A stretch of DNA of 64,000 nucleotides from Erythrobacteraceae bacterium (GCA_024642525.1 JAHEAX010000007.1:1-64000); one strand, 5' to 3'; counted from the stretch's first letter, positions 38,151 through 48,089 are shown. Notes: a model not told the origin generated them from the letters alone. A program made the numbers and translations.

Positions 38151-40172
38151 ATGCAAAAACCAATGTGCCTTACACTCGCTGCAGTGGCGTTCACTGCACC
38201 CGCTTCGCTCGCAGCGCAGGAAACCGCCGATGCTGCCATCGCGGCCGAAATCGTGGTGACGGGCAAGGGCCTGCCCGAAACGCCTGCGGCACCTGCCTAT
38301 GCGGTGACCGAGATAGAGCGGGAAGACATAGTCACCTCGTCATCCGGGCGGATCGAGGATGTGCTGTCGTCCGTGGCAGGTTTCCAGCAGTTCCGCCGTT
38401 CCGACAGCCGGTCGTCCAACCCCAGCGCGCAGGGCATTACCCTTCGCGCGCTGGGCGGCAATGCCAGCAGCCGCGCATTGGTCCTGCTGGACGGCGTGCC
38501 GATGGTTGATCCATTTTTCGGCTATATTCCGCTGAGCGCGATTGCGCCTGATGGACTGGGCAATATACGCGTCACGCGCGGCGGTGGTTCCGGCCCGTTT
38601 GGCGCAGGCGCACTGGCCGGCACGGTGGAACTGACCAGCGCAGACATAGATGCATTGGGGCCGGTCAATGCTTCCATGCTCGTCAATCAACGCGGCGAGA
38701 CAGAAGCAAGCGCCGGCATCGCGCAGCAGCTGGGCAGCGGGTTTGTGGTTGCCAATGGCCGGTGGGACAGGGGGCAGGGTTTCCACACCACGCCGGCATC
38801 CGACCGAGTACCGGCCACGGCGCGCGCTGCTTTTGACAGTTGGTCGGTTGGCCTGCGCGGTGTGGTTCCGCTGAACGACACGGTGGAATTGCAGGCGCGC
38901 GGCCTGTTGTTCGACGATCAACGAACCTTGCGTTTCGAAGGTGCTGACAGTTCCAGCCAGGGGCAGGATGCCAGCATCAGGCTGGTGGGCCGCGGCGATT
39001 GGCAATTCGATGCGCTGGCCTATGTGCAGGCACGCAACTTTTCCAATGTGGTCATCAGTTCGACCCGTTTCGTGCCGGTGCTGGACCAGCGCAACACGCC
39101 ATCAACCGGCATCGGCGGCAAGTTGGAACTGCGCCCGCCAGTGGGGCCGGATAATGTCCTGCGGCTGGGCGCGGATTACCGGCGCGCCAGCGGCGAATTG
39201 CAGGAAGAAGCCTATAGCGCCTTTTCCGGCAATCTGACCGAAGCAAGGCGGGCAGGCGGGCGCAACAGCGATCTTGGCCTGTTCATCGAGAATGATTTCA
39301 GCCTGGGCAGGGTGGTGCTGACAGGCGGGCTTCGGGCTGACCGGACCGTGATCGAAAACGGGTTCTACCGCGCGCGCAACGCAGCAGGCGCGATTGTGTC
39401 TGAAACCATTTCGCCCGACAGGTCCGACTGGACATTGACCTACCGCGCCGGTGCCACTTTCAAAGCAAGTGATGCATTGCGCGTGCGTGCTGCTGCCTAT
39501 AGCGGCTTGCGCCTGCCGACCCTCAATGAACTTTACCGACCCTTCGTGGTGTTCCCCGTGGTGACCGAGGCGAATGCCAGTTTGAAGAACGAACGGCTCG
39601 AAGGTTTCGAGGCGGGTGCGGATTTTACGGCCGCCGAGGGGATTTCCCTGTCAGTCACTGCGTTCGACAACAGGGTGAAGAACGCGATTTCCAACGTGAC
39701 GCTGGCACCCAACATGCGCCAGCGGCAGAACCTTCCCGCGGTGGATGCCCGCGGGCTGGAACTGGCAGCATCGCTAGAGCGCGGAAGTTTCAGCCTGAAC
39801 GGGTCGCTTGCCTATACCGATGCCGCGGTGGACGGGCGCGGATCGTCGATTGATCTTGATGGGAAACGCCCTTCGCAAACGCCAGAATGGGCCGGCAGCA
39901 TGACAGTGGCGTGGCGACCGGCAGATGGCTGGCTGGCATCGGCAACCTTGCGCCATGTCGGCGCGCAGTTTGAAAGTGACCAGGAAACCGATCGCCTGCC
40001 GCCTGCCACCACTCTGGGCGCCTATTTCCAGGCACCGCTGGGCGGCAGATTTTCCCTTGTGCTGCGCGGCGAAAACCTGACTGACGAGACGATTGTCACG
40101 CGCAATTCCGGCGGATCGATCGACCTTGGCGTGCCGCGCACTTTCTGGGGCGGTATTCGGCTGGGATATTGA
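38151..40172 (+). CDS. TonB-dependent receptor
   Basis: Signal peptide ...ASLAAQE; IVVTGKGLPET...GRIEDVLSSVAGFQQF; ALVLLDGVPMVDPFFG; C-terminal TFWGGIRLGY. Confidence 0.92.
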   Translation: MQKPMCLTLAAVAFTAPASLAAQETADAAIAAEIVVTGKGLPETPAAPAYAVTEIEREDIVTSSSGRIEDVLSSVAGFQQFRRSDSRSSNPSAQGITLRALGGNASSRALVLLDGVPMVDPFFGYIPLSAIAPDGLGNIRVTRGGGSGPFGAGALAGTVELTSADIDALGPVNASMLVNQRGETEASAGIAQQLGSGFVVANGRWDRGQGFHTTPASDRVPATARAAFDSWSVGLRGVVPLNDTVELQARGLLFDDQRTLRFEGADSSSQGQDASIRLVGRGDWQFDALAYVQARNFSNVVISSTRFVPVLDQRNTPSTGIGGKLELRPPVGPDNVLRLGADYRRASGELQEEAYSAFSGNLTEARRAGGRNSDLGLFIENDFSLGRVVLTGGLRADRTVIENGFYRARNAAGAIVSETISPDRSDWTLTYRAGATFKASDALRVRAAAYSGLRLPTLNELYRPFVVFPVVTEANASLKNERLEGFEAGADFTAAEGISLSVTAFDNRVKNAISNVTLAPNMRQRQNLPAVDARGLELAASLERGSFSLNGSLAYTDAAVDGRGSSIDLDGKRPSQTPEWAGSMTVAWRPADGWLASATLRHVGAQFESDQETDRLPPATTLGAYFQAPLGGRFSLVLRGENLTDETIVTRNSGGSIDLGVPRTFWGGIRLGY

Positions 40173-40177
40173 GGCGT

Positions 40178-41215
40178 TCAGCCCTGCGCTGTCACTTTTG
40201 CGCGCTGGTCTGGCATACCCATGGATGCCAGCAGACCGCTTGCATCCTGAAATTTGCGGAAATCATCCTTGTTGGCCATCGCGTGCCAGTTGCCGAGGAT
40301 GAGCGATTGCGCCACCGCACCGCCGAGCGTGGTGCCAGGACCAGTTATGATGAAGATGTCCGGCGCAAATTCGCGCGCAGACACTTCGATGGCGCGGGTG
40401 AAATCATAGGTCTGTGTAACCTGGGCGCCCAGCGTATAATCCCACAGGGCCTGCGTATCAGACGCATGGGGCCACCAGATCGCGCCGCGCCCGTCCACCA
40501 TGGGCAGGTCCGGCTGCCTGAATAGCGCAGGCGCAAGGCGCGCGCGGCCTTTGTCCGATACAGGCTGCTGCATCGCTGTGTGGAATGCGGCGTGATTGCC
40601 CAGCCGCATGGGGAAGCGGCCATCCAGCGGTTCTGCCTCCACTTCAAATGCGGCAAGCCCGGCCTCGTTACCGGCCAGCACCAGCATCCCGCCAAGGTTG
40701 ATCGACAGGTGCAAGATATGCCCCTTGCGCGTGCCGATTTCGTCCACCATCGCCAGCAGCCGGGCGCGGCGGGCCGGGTTTGCGGACCAGTCATCGCCCA
40801 GGAACGGATAGACCAGCTGGCCGCCAATGAGGGCTTCCTGCATCAGTGTCCCCATGGTGTTGGCCACGGTGAAACCGTCTTCGGGCGACAAGGCGCCTGC
40901 GCAGGCAAGCGCGGAATACCAGCCCATCGAATTGCCGGTAACCGCCACGACATCAATCGCACTGCGATCAATCGACAGGAAATCACCCAGCGTGGCAGCG
41001 TAGATAAGGCCCGATGCATTGTCACCGCGGGTGTGCTTGGCAAGAGAGAACCGGTCTGCACCATCGAGCGCGGACAGGGTTTCCTGCCCCTGCTTTTTCC
41101 GTTCTGCATCAAACGCGCGGAGCAAAGCTGCATCAGGGAAATTGCGCGCCAGATAGCCCAGCTCTGTCTTGTTATAGGTGCCCCGGCCGGGGCAGATGAC
41201 GACTGCTGTGGTCAT
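40178..41215 (-). CDS. Free-standing FabD-like ACP S-malonyltransferase/acyltransferase
   Basis: AVVICPGRGTYNKTE; nucleophile GNSMGWYSALACAGAL; FIITGPGTTLGG. Confidence 0.75.
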   Translation of the reverse strand: MTTAVVICPGRGTYNKTELGYLARNFPDAALLRAFDAERKKQGQETLSALDGADRFSLAKHTRGDNASGLIYAATLGDFLSIDRSAIDVVAVTGNSMGWYSALACAGALSPEDGFTVANTMGTLMQEALIGGQLVYPFLGDDWSANPARRARLLAMVDEIGTRKGHILHLSINLGGMLVLAGNEAGLAAFEVEAEPLDGRFPMRLGNHAAFHTAMQQPVSDKGRARLAPALFRQPDLPMVDGRGAIWWPHASDTQALWDYTLGAQVTQTYDFTRAIEVSAREFAPDIFIITGPGTTLGGAVAQSLILGNWHAMANKDDFRKFQDASGLLASMGMPDQRAKVTAQG

Positions 41216-43413
41216 GATTTGCCCCCCAGCAATGCTGTGGCGGCGGTCATGATTTCATCCACGCTAGGCATGGTCACTGCATAGGCAGGGCCGGTGGGAA
41301 TGAAACTGTCCTGCGCGCTGACGCGGGCTAGGCCGCGCCCTTCAGCCACGGCGTCATTTTCCGTATAAATGGTCATCAAGGCATCGGCCAGGCCGCCGGT
41401 GCGGCGGGTTTCATCCACGATCAAAATGTTGCGGCAGCCGCTGGTTGCATCCAGCATGGCCGCTTCGGGCAAGGGTGACAGCCAGTTCAGGTCAATGACG
41501 CGGGCGTTGATGCCCTGCGCCCCAAGGCGTTTTTGCGCCTGAAGTGACAGATGGATGCCATTGGCAACGCTGACGATGGCAAGGTCTTCGCCGGTCCCAT
41601 GGGTTGTCACTTCGCCAAAGGCGATCCGCTCGCCCGGTTCGGGGTAGGTGCCAATCCAGCCATTATCGCCCGGCTCGTGAAGATCGCGCATCGGGTAAAG
41701 GGCAATGGGTTCGAGGAAGACCACCAGCCGTTGTTCTTCGCGTGCCAGCCGCACACATTCGCGCAGGATCCGCGCAGCATCTGGCCCGTTGGACGGGCAC
41801 GCAAGGATAAGGCCGGGAATATCGCGCAGCACAGCCACAGAATTATCGTTGTGGAAATGCCCGCCAAACCCCTTCTGATAGCCAAGTCCGGCAATCCGCA
41901 GCACCATCGGGTTGGTATATTGCCCGTTGGAAAAGAACGGCAAAGTCGCCCCTTCGCCGCGCAGCTGGTCTTCGGCATTGTGCAGATAGGCGAGAAACTG
42001 GATTTCCGGCATCGGCAGGAAACCGTTCTGCGCCATGCCAAGGCCAAGGCCGAGAATGGATTGTTCGTCCAGCAGCGTGTCGATCACCCGCGCCCTGCCA
42101 AACCGGGCGGACAGCTTCTGCGTCACCCCGTAAACCCCGCCCTTGCGGCCAATATCCTCGCCCATCATGGCGATTTCGGGGTGCGCCAGCATCAGGTCTG
42201 TCAGCGCCCAGTTGATGAGGCGGGACATGATCTGCGGCTGTTCCATCGCCTTCATGTCGCCGCCAAAGGCTGCCGCGCGGCTCTGCTGCGATGGGCCATT
42301 GCTGGGCTGGCATTCCCGCCGCGGCGGAATGATACTGGCCATGACCTGTGATGCTGTTTCCAGCCTCGGGCGGGTGATTGCTTGGCGCGAAATGCGCTGC
42401 ACGCGGTCAAATGTGCGGTTGTATATGTCCAGCGCTTCTTCAGCGGGCAGCGCGCCCGCCTGTTCCAGCAGCCGTACCGAATGCAGCAGCGGATCATGCG
42501 CTTCTTCGGCTTCTACTTCTGCTTTTGAAAGGTAAGTGGTCGGCACATCGGCCCCGGCGTGGCCATAAAGGCGGATGGTCCCGATATGGAGAAAAGCGGG
42601 CTTGCGCCGCCTGCGGACAAATTCTGCCGCTTGGGCAGCGACCTTGTAGGTTTCGTACATATCGAGGCCGTCGCAATGGAAATATTCAAGCCCGGGACGG
42701 CCGGTAAAACTGGCGGCAATCCAGCCGGTAGGTGTCTTGGTGGAAATGCCGATGCCATTGTCTTCGCAGACAAGCAGCAGCGGCATCGGCACCTTCTGAT
42801 AGGCTGTCCAGCAGGCAGTGTTGATTGCGCCCTGGGCCGTGGAATGGTTGGCAGAAGCATCGCCGAAGGAACACATGATGATGGCATCGTCCGGCAGCGC
42901 CTTGTGCTCAGGCGGCTGACGTTTTGCGAGCCCGATGGAATAGGCTGCGCCAACAGCCTTGGGCAGATGGCTGGCGATGGTCGATGTTTGCGGCGGGATA
43001 TTCAGCGCCTTTGACCCAAGCACCTTGTGGCGGCCGCCCGAAATCGGGTCTTCCGAAGAACAGGCGAAAGACAGCAGCATATCCCAAGCGATGGTCTGCC
43101 CTGGAACCTGCTCTGCCCGCTGGATCTGGAATGCGGCATCTCGGTAATGGAGGAAGGCCATGTCTGTCGGCTTCAAGGCCGCCGCGACCGCAGCCATGCC
43201 TTCATGGCCTGACGAACCAATGGTGTAGAAACCCTGTCCGGCAGCCTGCATGGCGCGGCTGGTTCGGTCCAGCGCGCGCGTCAGGCAGGCAGAACGATAG
43301 ATCGAAACCGCTGTTTCGGGCGTCAGCGGGCCGGACGGTGCCTTGCCCGCAGGAAGGTCACCCGATGCCACGCGGCGCAGGAAATTCTCATGTACGATTG
43401 CAGCGCGATCCAT
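41212..43413 (-). CDS. Thiamine-diphosphate 2-oxoacid dehydrogenase E1, fused alpha-beta
   Basis: GQGFYTIGSSGHEGMAAVAAAL, MCSFGDASANHSTAQGAINTA...ICEDNGIGIST-like (E1alpha); PEIAMMGEDIGRKGGVYGVTQKL, FLPMPEIQFLAYLHNAEDQLRGEGA (E1beta); start ATG at 43413. Confidence 0.9.
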   Translation of the reverse strand: MDRAAIVHENFLRRVASGDLPAGKAPSGPLTPETAVSIYRSACLTRALDRTSRAMQAAGQGFYTIGSSGHEGMAAVAAALKPTDMAFLHYRDAAFQIQRAEQVPGQTIAWDMLLSFACSSEDPISGGRHKVLGSKALNIPPQTSTIASHLPKAVGAAYSIGLAKRQPPEHKALPDDAIIMCSFGDASANHSTAQGAINTACWTAYQKVPMPLLLVCEDNGIGISTKTPTGWIAASFTGRPGLEYFHCDGLDMYETYKVAAQAAEFVRRRRKPAFLHIGTIRLYGHAGADVPTTYLSKAEVEAEEAHDPLLHSVRLLEQAGALPAEEALDIYNRTFDRVQRISRQAITRPRLETASQVMASIIPPRRECQPSNGPSQQSRAAAFGGDMKAMEQPQIMSRLINWALTDLMLAHPEIAMMGEDIGRKGGVYGVTQKLSARFGRARVIDTLLDEQSILGLGLGMAQNGFLPMPEIQFLAYLHNAEDQLRGEGATLPFFSNGQYTNPMVLRIAGLGYQKGFGGHFHNDNSVAVLRDIPGLILACPSNGPDAARILRECVRLAREEQRLVVFLEPIALYPMRDLHEPGDNGWIGTYPEPGERIAFGEVTTHGTGEDLAIVSVANGIHLSLQAQKRLGAQGINARVIDLNWLSPLPEAAMLDATSGCRNILIVDETRRTGGLADALMTIYTENDAVAEGRGLARVSAQDSFIPTGPAYAVTMPSVDEIMTAATALLGGKS

Positions 43414-43479
43414 GGTTCGCCTTGTAGATTGAATCGAGGAATAAACGTGCTGGCCTGATAGGGCCAACTTCGCGCGATG

Positions 43480-45426
43480 TCAGGCCGGAACGGTAATTCT
43501 TTTGCCGCTGAAAACGGCCTGCCAGTTCTGGATTTCGGAAAACACCACTTCGTCAGAGGCATGGATCAGTTCCGAGACGTGGCGATAGTTGAGGCGGCTT
43601 TCCGGCGCGTTCTGAAGCAGCTTGATCCTGTCTGCCACCACGCCCAGTTTTTCCGCCGCCACTTCGGAGATGGACGCGAAACGTTCAAAATCGCCAAAAT
43701 AGCGGATGCCCGCCAGCGCGCCGCCCAGGGTGGGCAGGGCCACGCCCAGCACGGTGAAAATCTTGGCGGCCTTGGCCACCCAGCCGCCCTCGATCACGCC
43801 GATGGCATCCATCGCCACCAGCGCAAGATAAACTGCCACCGAAAAGACAGCGGCGATGAACAGCAGCCCGGAAAGATGGTCCAGCCCTTCATGCACACGG
43901 TTGAGTTGCAGGGCCTTGCGCCGGTGATAATCGCGCTGGGGCACAACGTGCCTGTCGCGCAAAATGGCCAGCGCATCGCGCAAATAGGGTTTCCCGACCC
44001 TGGCTGCGGGCAGGCCGACTGCACGGACACTGTGGCGGGCATACCATTCAGGCCAGTAACTCTTGGTGCCGCGCGGCCACGATCCCGATGGGCGGGCAAC
44101 GCCCATCGCCAGCAGCAGCGGGCTATGGCGCAGATATTCAGCGGCGCGCCGCGTTTCGAACCACCTGCCATGCAGCCGTTCGCGCGTGCCGTGGATGGTG
44201 ATGAGGATAATCAGCAGCAGCAGAATGAATTCTGCCGTGGCAAACAGCCATTTCTGGTTGGTATCGACCAGCGGCAAATAGAGAATGCCCGCGATGATGG
44301 CGAAGGACCCGAGCAGGAAATTGACCGTCATGCCCGAACGGTATCGGTCTGACAGATGCGCGGATATGCCATCGGCCCATGCAAAGCGGCGCAATACATC
44401 AGTGCCGATGCGGTGCGACAAGTCAGGATCGCCGCCGGGCAGGGCATCAATCGCAGACAGCAGCGGCGCGGCGGAACCTGCGGCAATGGCATCGGGGTGT
44501 TCGTAAGTCTGGGTGATGCGGCCAAACCGCTTTGCCAGCCCTTTGCCGCCGAACAGGGCTTCTACGCGCCGGAATGCATGGGCGGTGCGGCTGCTGTGGT
44601 CGCGCCATGTCGCTGCATTGAGTGCGGCAGGGCCGATGTGGCGACCCGTCATGCGCGAAGGTTCAGGCAAGACAGCATCGCGTACGATGGCATCCAGCCA
44701 TTGAAGGTTTTCTTCCATCTCTGTCAGCCCGCCACATTCGGCGAGGGCTTCGGGTGCCTGCAGGATGCGCCAGTCAGCAGGATCGGCAGGGCGAATCCAC
44801 AGGACCGGCGCCCCGAGTTCCAGCGCAACAGAGATGGTGTGGCCAGTGCCGCCAATGTCTGCTGCCGATTGCCCATCCCATACGGCAATCACCAAGTCGC
44901 TTTGTTCGATCAATATCCGGCCCGCCAATGCGGAGCGTGCGCTGGCATCAAGGGAGAATGTTTTTTGCGCCAGCAAGTCGGTTTCGCGGTCAATCGCGGC
45001 AAGGAAAGCGGCCTCTATCTGGTCGTCCTCGTCCTCCATCTCGAACAGGCGGGCCTTTGCTGCAAGTTTGCTTATGGCGTCGACCCGAGCGGCAACCGCG
45101 CTGTCGGCAGGCGGTGTGCCGGCAAGCACGCAGCGGGCATCGGCCGGGGACATCGGGCGGGCGTTGATGGCGGAATTGAGCGCCTGTCCGAAAGGCAGGG
45201 GGATCACCAGTTCCCAGCCGCGGTCCAGCGCCATATGCGCTGCGGCCTGGTCCGTTCCGTCAGACGCCAGCGTGTGCAGGCGGGTGGTTTCCAGCGCGCA
45301 ATCGGCAAAACCGGCACCGCAGCGGGCAATGGTTGTATCGATCCGGTCGAACAAGACGCGCAGCTGATCCTCTATTTCAGAACTGTCTGCCGGATAGGAC
45401 GGGTGGCCAGCACGGTGGCCTGTCAC
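43480..45426 (-). CDS. Large protein: SLOG-like nucleotide-sensor N-terminus plus SLATT/DUF4231-like C-terminal TM module (called GTG start probably truncates it; see findings)
   Basis: LHTLASDGTDQAAAHMALDRGWELVIPLPF resembles SLOG folds; two TM segments followed by HGRWFETRRAAEYLRHSPLLLAMG; second TM pair near the C-terminus. Confidence 0.65.
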   Translation of the reverse strand: MTGHRAGHPSYPADSSEIEDQLRVLFDRIDTTIARCGAGFADCALETTRLHTLASDGTDQAAAHMALDRGWELVIPLPFGQALNSAINARPMSPADARCVLAGTPPADSAVAARVDAISKLAAKARLFEMEDEDDQIEAAFLAAIDRETDLLAQKTFSLDASARSALAGRILIEQSDLVIAVWDGQSAADIGGTGHTISVALELGAPVLWIRPADPADWRILQAPEALAECGGLTEMEENLQWLDAIVRDAVLPEPSRMTGRHIGPAALNAATWRDHSSRTAHAFRRVEALFGGKGLAKRFGRITQTYEHPDAIAAGSAAPLLSAIDALPGGDPDLSHRIGTDVLRRFAWADGISAHLSDRYRSGMTVNFLLGSFAIIAGILYLPLVDTNQKWLFATAEFILLLLIILITIHGTRERLHGRWFETRRAAEYLRHSPLLLAMGVARPSGSWPRGTKSYWPEWYARHSVRAVGLPAARVGKPYLRDALAILRDRHVVPQRDYHRRKALQLNRVHEGLDHLSGLLFIAAVFSVAVYLALVAMDAIGVIEGGWVAKAAKIFTVLGVALPTLGGALAGIRYFGDFERFASISEVAAEKLGVVADRIKLLQNAPESRLNYRHVSELIHASDEVVFSEIQNWQAVFSGKRITVPA

Positions 45427-45695
45427 CCCGATGGAAAAGCGCGGGCGAGGCAGTGGTTCGGCAGCGGGGCGTAATCCGTCGTCTGCGGATTTCTGCGGAT
45501 CGGTCAGGATAAGGCCCCCTCATACCACTGCATCTGCATTGCGCCCTCCGCCAGGGACGGGCGCTTGCCTTTCCTTTCTAGCGAAGATTTCCGGCTTGGC
45601 GAATGAATATCGGCCAGCGCGCTGCGCAGCCATAAAATACGCCCGAATGACATGGCTGCTTGGGATTTTGCGATTGGGCTGGTAGGCGCGCGCCC

Positions 45696-47561
45696 ATGCT
45701 TGGAATCAACGGAATTACCGTGCGGCTTGGCGGCCGGACCATCCTCGACCGCGCGACTGCGGCGATACCACCTGGCGGGCGCGTCGGCCTGATCGGGCGT
45801 AATGGCGCGGGCAAGTCTACATTGATGAAGGTGATGATCGGCAGCCTCGATCCTGATGAAGGCTCGATCGAAATGCCGCGCCGCACGCGCCTTGGCTATA
45901 TTGCGCAGGATGCGCCAACAGGAACGGCTACCCCTGCCGAAACCGTGCTGGCTGCCGATGTTGAACGGGCCGAGTTGCTGGAAGAATCCGAAACCTGCAC
46001 GGACCCTGACCGGCTGGGCGATATTCACGAGCGGCTGTTGGCAATCGATGCCTATTCCGCGCCATCGCGCGCGGCCCGCATCCTGACCGGCCTCGGCTTT
46101 GACGAAGACATGCAGAACCAGCCGCTCGACAGTTTTTCAGGCGGCTGGAAAATGCGTGTTGCGCTGGCGGCGCTGCTCTATTCCGCGCCCGATGTGCTGC
46201 TGCTTGACGAACCTTCCAACCACCTCGACCTGGAAGCGACATTGTGGCTGGAAAACTTCCTCAAATCCTATCCTGCCACCGTGGTTGTCATCAGCCATGA
46301 ACGCGACCTGCTGAACAATGTGGTCGACAATATCCTGCATCTGCAGGGCGGCAAGCTGACGCTGTATCCCGGCGGTTACGACAGCTTTGAACGCCAGCGC
46401 GCCGAACGTGCCGCACAGCTGGCTGCCGCCAAGGCATCGCAGGATGCACAGCGCGCGCGGTTGCAGGATTATGTTGCCCGCAACAGCGCCCGTGCATCAA
46501 CGGCCAAACAGGCCCAGTCCCGCGCCAAGATGCTGGCCAAGATGCAGCCGATCGCAGCATTGATGGAAGACCCGTCGCTCAGCTTCGACTTTCCCAATCC
46601 GGCTGAACTGAAACCTCCGCTCATCACGCTTGACCTCGCAGCGGTTGGCTATGCCGAAGATACGCCCATCCTCAAGCGGCTCAATCTCAGGATTGACCCG
46701 GATGACCGGATCGCCCTGCTGGGCCGGAACGGCAATGGCAAGACCACGCTGGCGCGCCTGCTGGCGGCGCAATTGACGCCGATGGAAGGCGACATGAATG
46801 CATCGGGCAAGATGCAGGTGGGGTATTTTACGCAGTATCAGGTGGAAGAACTGGCCGGCGATGCCACCCCGCTGGAACATATGTCACGGGTAATGGAAGG
46901 GAAGCCGCAAGGCGCAATCCGCGCGCAGCTTGGCCGGTTCGGCTTTTCCGGCCCGCGCGCCACGCAGCAGGTTACCAAGCTGTCGGGCGGTGAACGTGCG
47001 CGGCTCGCGCTGGCGCTGATCACGCGCGATGCGCCGCATCTGCTGATCCTCGACGAACCGACCAACCACCTCGATGTCGATGCGCGCGAGGCATTGGTGC
47101 AGGCGCTCAATGATTATGAAGGCGCCGTCATCCTGATCAGTCATGACCGGCACATGGTCGAACTGACCGCAGACCGGCTGGTGCTGGTCGATAGCGGCAC
47201 GGCCACCGATTATTCGGGCAGTATGGAAGATTACATCGACTTCGTGCTCGGGCGGAACCAGCCCAAGAGCGAAGGCGCTGCAAAACCGGTCAAGAAAGAC
47301 CGCAAGGCTGCAGCCAAGGCCCGCGAGGAAGCGCGGGCGCACAAGGCACGGATTTCCGCAATCGAAAAGGAAATCGCAAGGTTGGAAGTGCAATGTTCCG
47401 CGATTGACCGCGCAATGTTCGAGCCATCGTCGGCGGCACCGGAATTTTCCAGGATGTCGATGAGCGAATTGTCCCGCCAGCGCGGGCAGCTATCGGCAGG
47501 GCTCGAAAAGCTCGAGGCCGAATGGCTGGAACTGAGCGAGAATATCGCCAGCGACGGATAA
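45696..47561 (+). CDS. ABC-F family ATP-binding cassette protein
   Basis: Two ABC cassettes: GRNGAGKSTLMKVMIG / LDSFSGGWKMRVALAALLYSAPDVLLLDEPSNHLDLEA and GRNGNGKTTLARLLA / LSGGERARLALALITRDAPHLLILDEPTNHLDVDA; no TM. Confidence 0.95.
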   Translation: MLGINGITVRLGGRTILDRATAAIPPGGRVGLIGRNGAGKSTLMKVMIGSLDPDEGSIEMPRRTRLGYIAQDAPTGTATPAETVLAADVERAELLEESETCTDPDRLGDIHERLLAIDAYSAPSRAARILTGLGFDEDMQNQPLDSFSGGWKMRVALAALLYSAPDVLLLDEPSNHLDLEATLWLENFLKSYPATVVVISHERDLLNNVVDNILHLQGGKLTLYPGGYDSFERQRAERAAQLAAAKASQDAQRARLQDYVARNSARASTAKQAQSRAKMLAKMQPIAALMEDPSLSFDFPNPAELKPPLITLDLAAVGYAEDTPILKRLNLRIDPDDRIALLGRNGNGKTTLARLLAAQLTPMEGDMNASGKMQVGYFTQYQVEELAGDATPLEHMSRVMEGKPQGAIRAQLGRFGFSGPRATQQVTKLSGGERARLALALITRDAPHLLILDEPTNHLDVDAREALVQALNDYEGAVILISHDRHMVELTADRLVLVDSGTATDYSGSMEDYIDFVLGRNQPKSEGAAKPVKKDRKAAAKAREEARAHKARISAIEKEIARLEVQCSAIDRAMFEPSSAAPEFSRMSMSELSRQRGQLSAGLEKLEAEWLELSENIASDG

Positions 47562-47593
47562 TAAGGCGCGCCTGCCAGGCAAGCCGCCGCAGA

Positions 47594-47857
47594 CTATTGG
47601 GCGGGTGCTTCACTTTCGGCAGGGGCCGGGTTTTCCATCGGCACGTTGGTCATCTGCGTTTCCGGCAGTTTGACATCCACGCCTTCTTCCGGGGCAGTGG
47701 TCCATTCTGTCGAAGGCGGGGTGGCTGCTGCCCGTTCATCGCGCGCAGCCTGCTGCGACTGTGTCCATGACCAGAAAAGGCCCATTCCCACGATCACGGC
47801 AATGGCGATGAGCCAGACGGCTCTTTTGTTGGATGAACTGGACTTCGGGTCTGACAT
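47594..47857 (-). CDS. Small single-TM hypothetical protein
   Basis: MSDPKSSSSNKRAVWLIAIAVIVGMGLFWSW...; consistent frame, convergent to ABC-F gene. Confidence 0.65.
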   Translation of the reverse strand: MSDPKSSSSNKRAVWLIAIAVIVGMGLFWSWTQSQQAARDERAAATPPSTEWTTAPEEGVDVKLPETQMTNVPMENPAPAESEAPAQ

Positions 47858-48089
47858 ATCGGCAACCTGGTTGATTACAAAAAGACAATGCCACCAGATG
47901 AACCCGCCTGCGGCAGGTGGTAATATGTAAATCTCCGTAAGGGCTGGGCAGGGCGCCGCCGGGTTTATGTTGGTTTACGTATGGCCAGAAACTGGCTCCG
48001 CGGCGAAATTCTGCCCATCAGGATCAGGAGCGTTTGACCCCTCTGGCGATAATGTGCTCTTGTCCGTTCTTTCAGACGAGCAGGAAGCC

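Noticed and set aside
44356-45474. 372-aa plus-strand ORF opposite the SLOG-like gene
   Set aside because: Cys/Arg-rich shadow ORF without motifs; the minus-strand gene has TM and domain-like structure.
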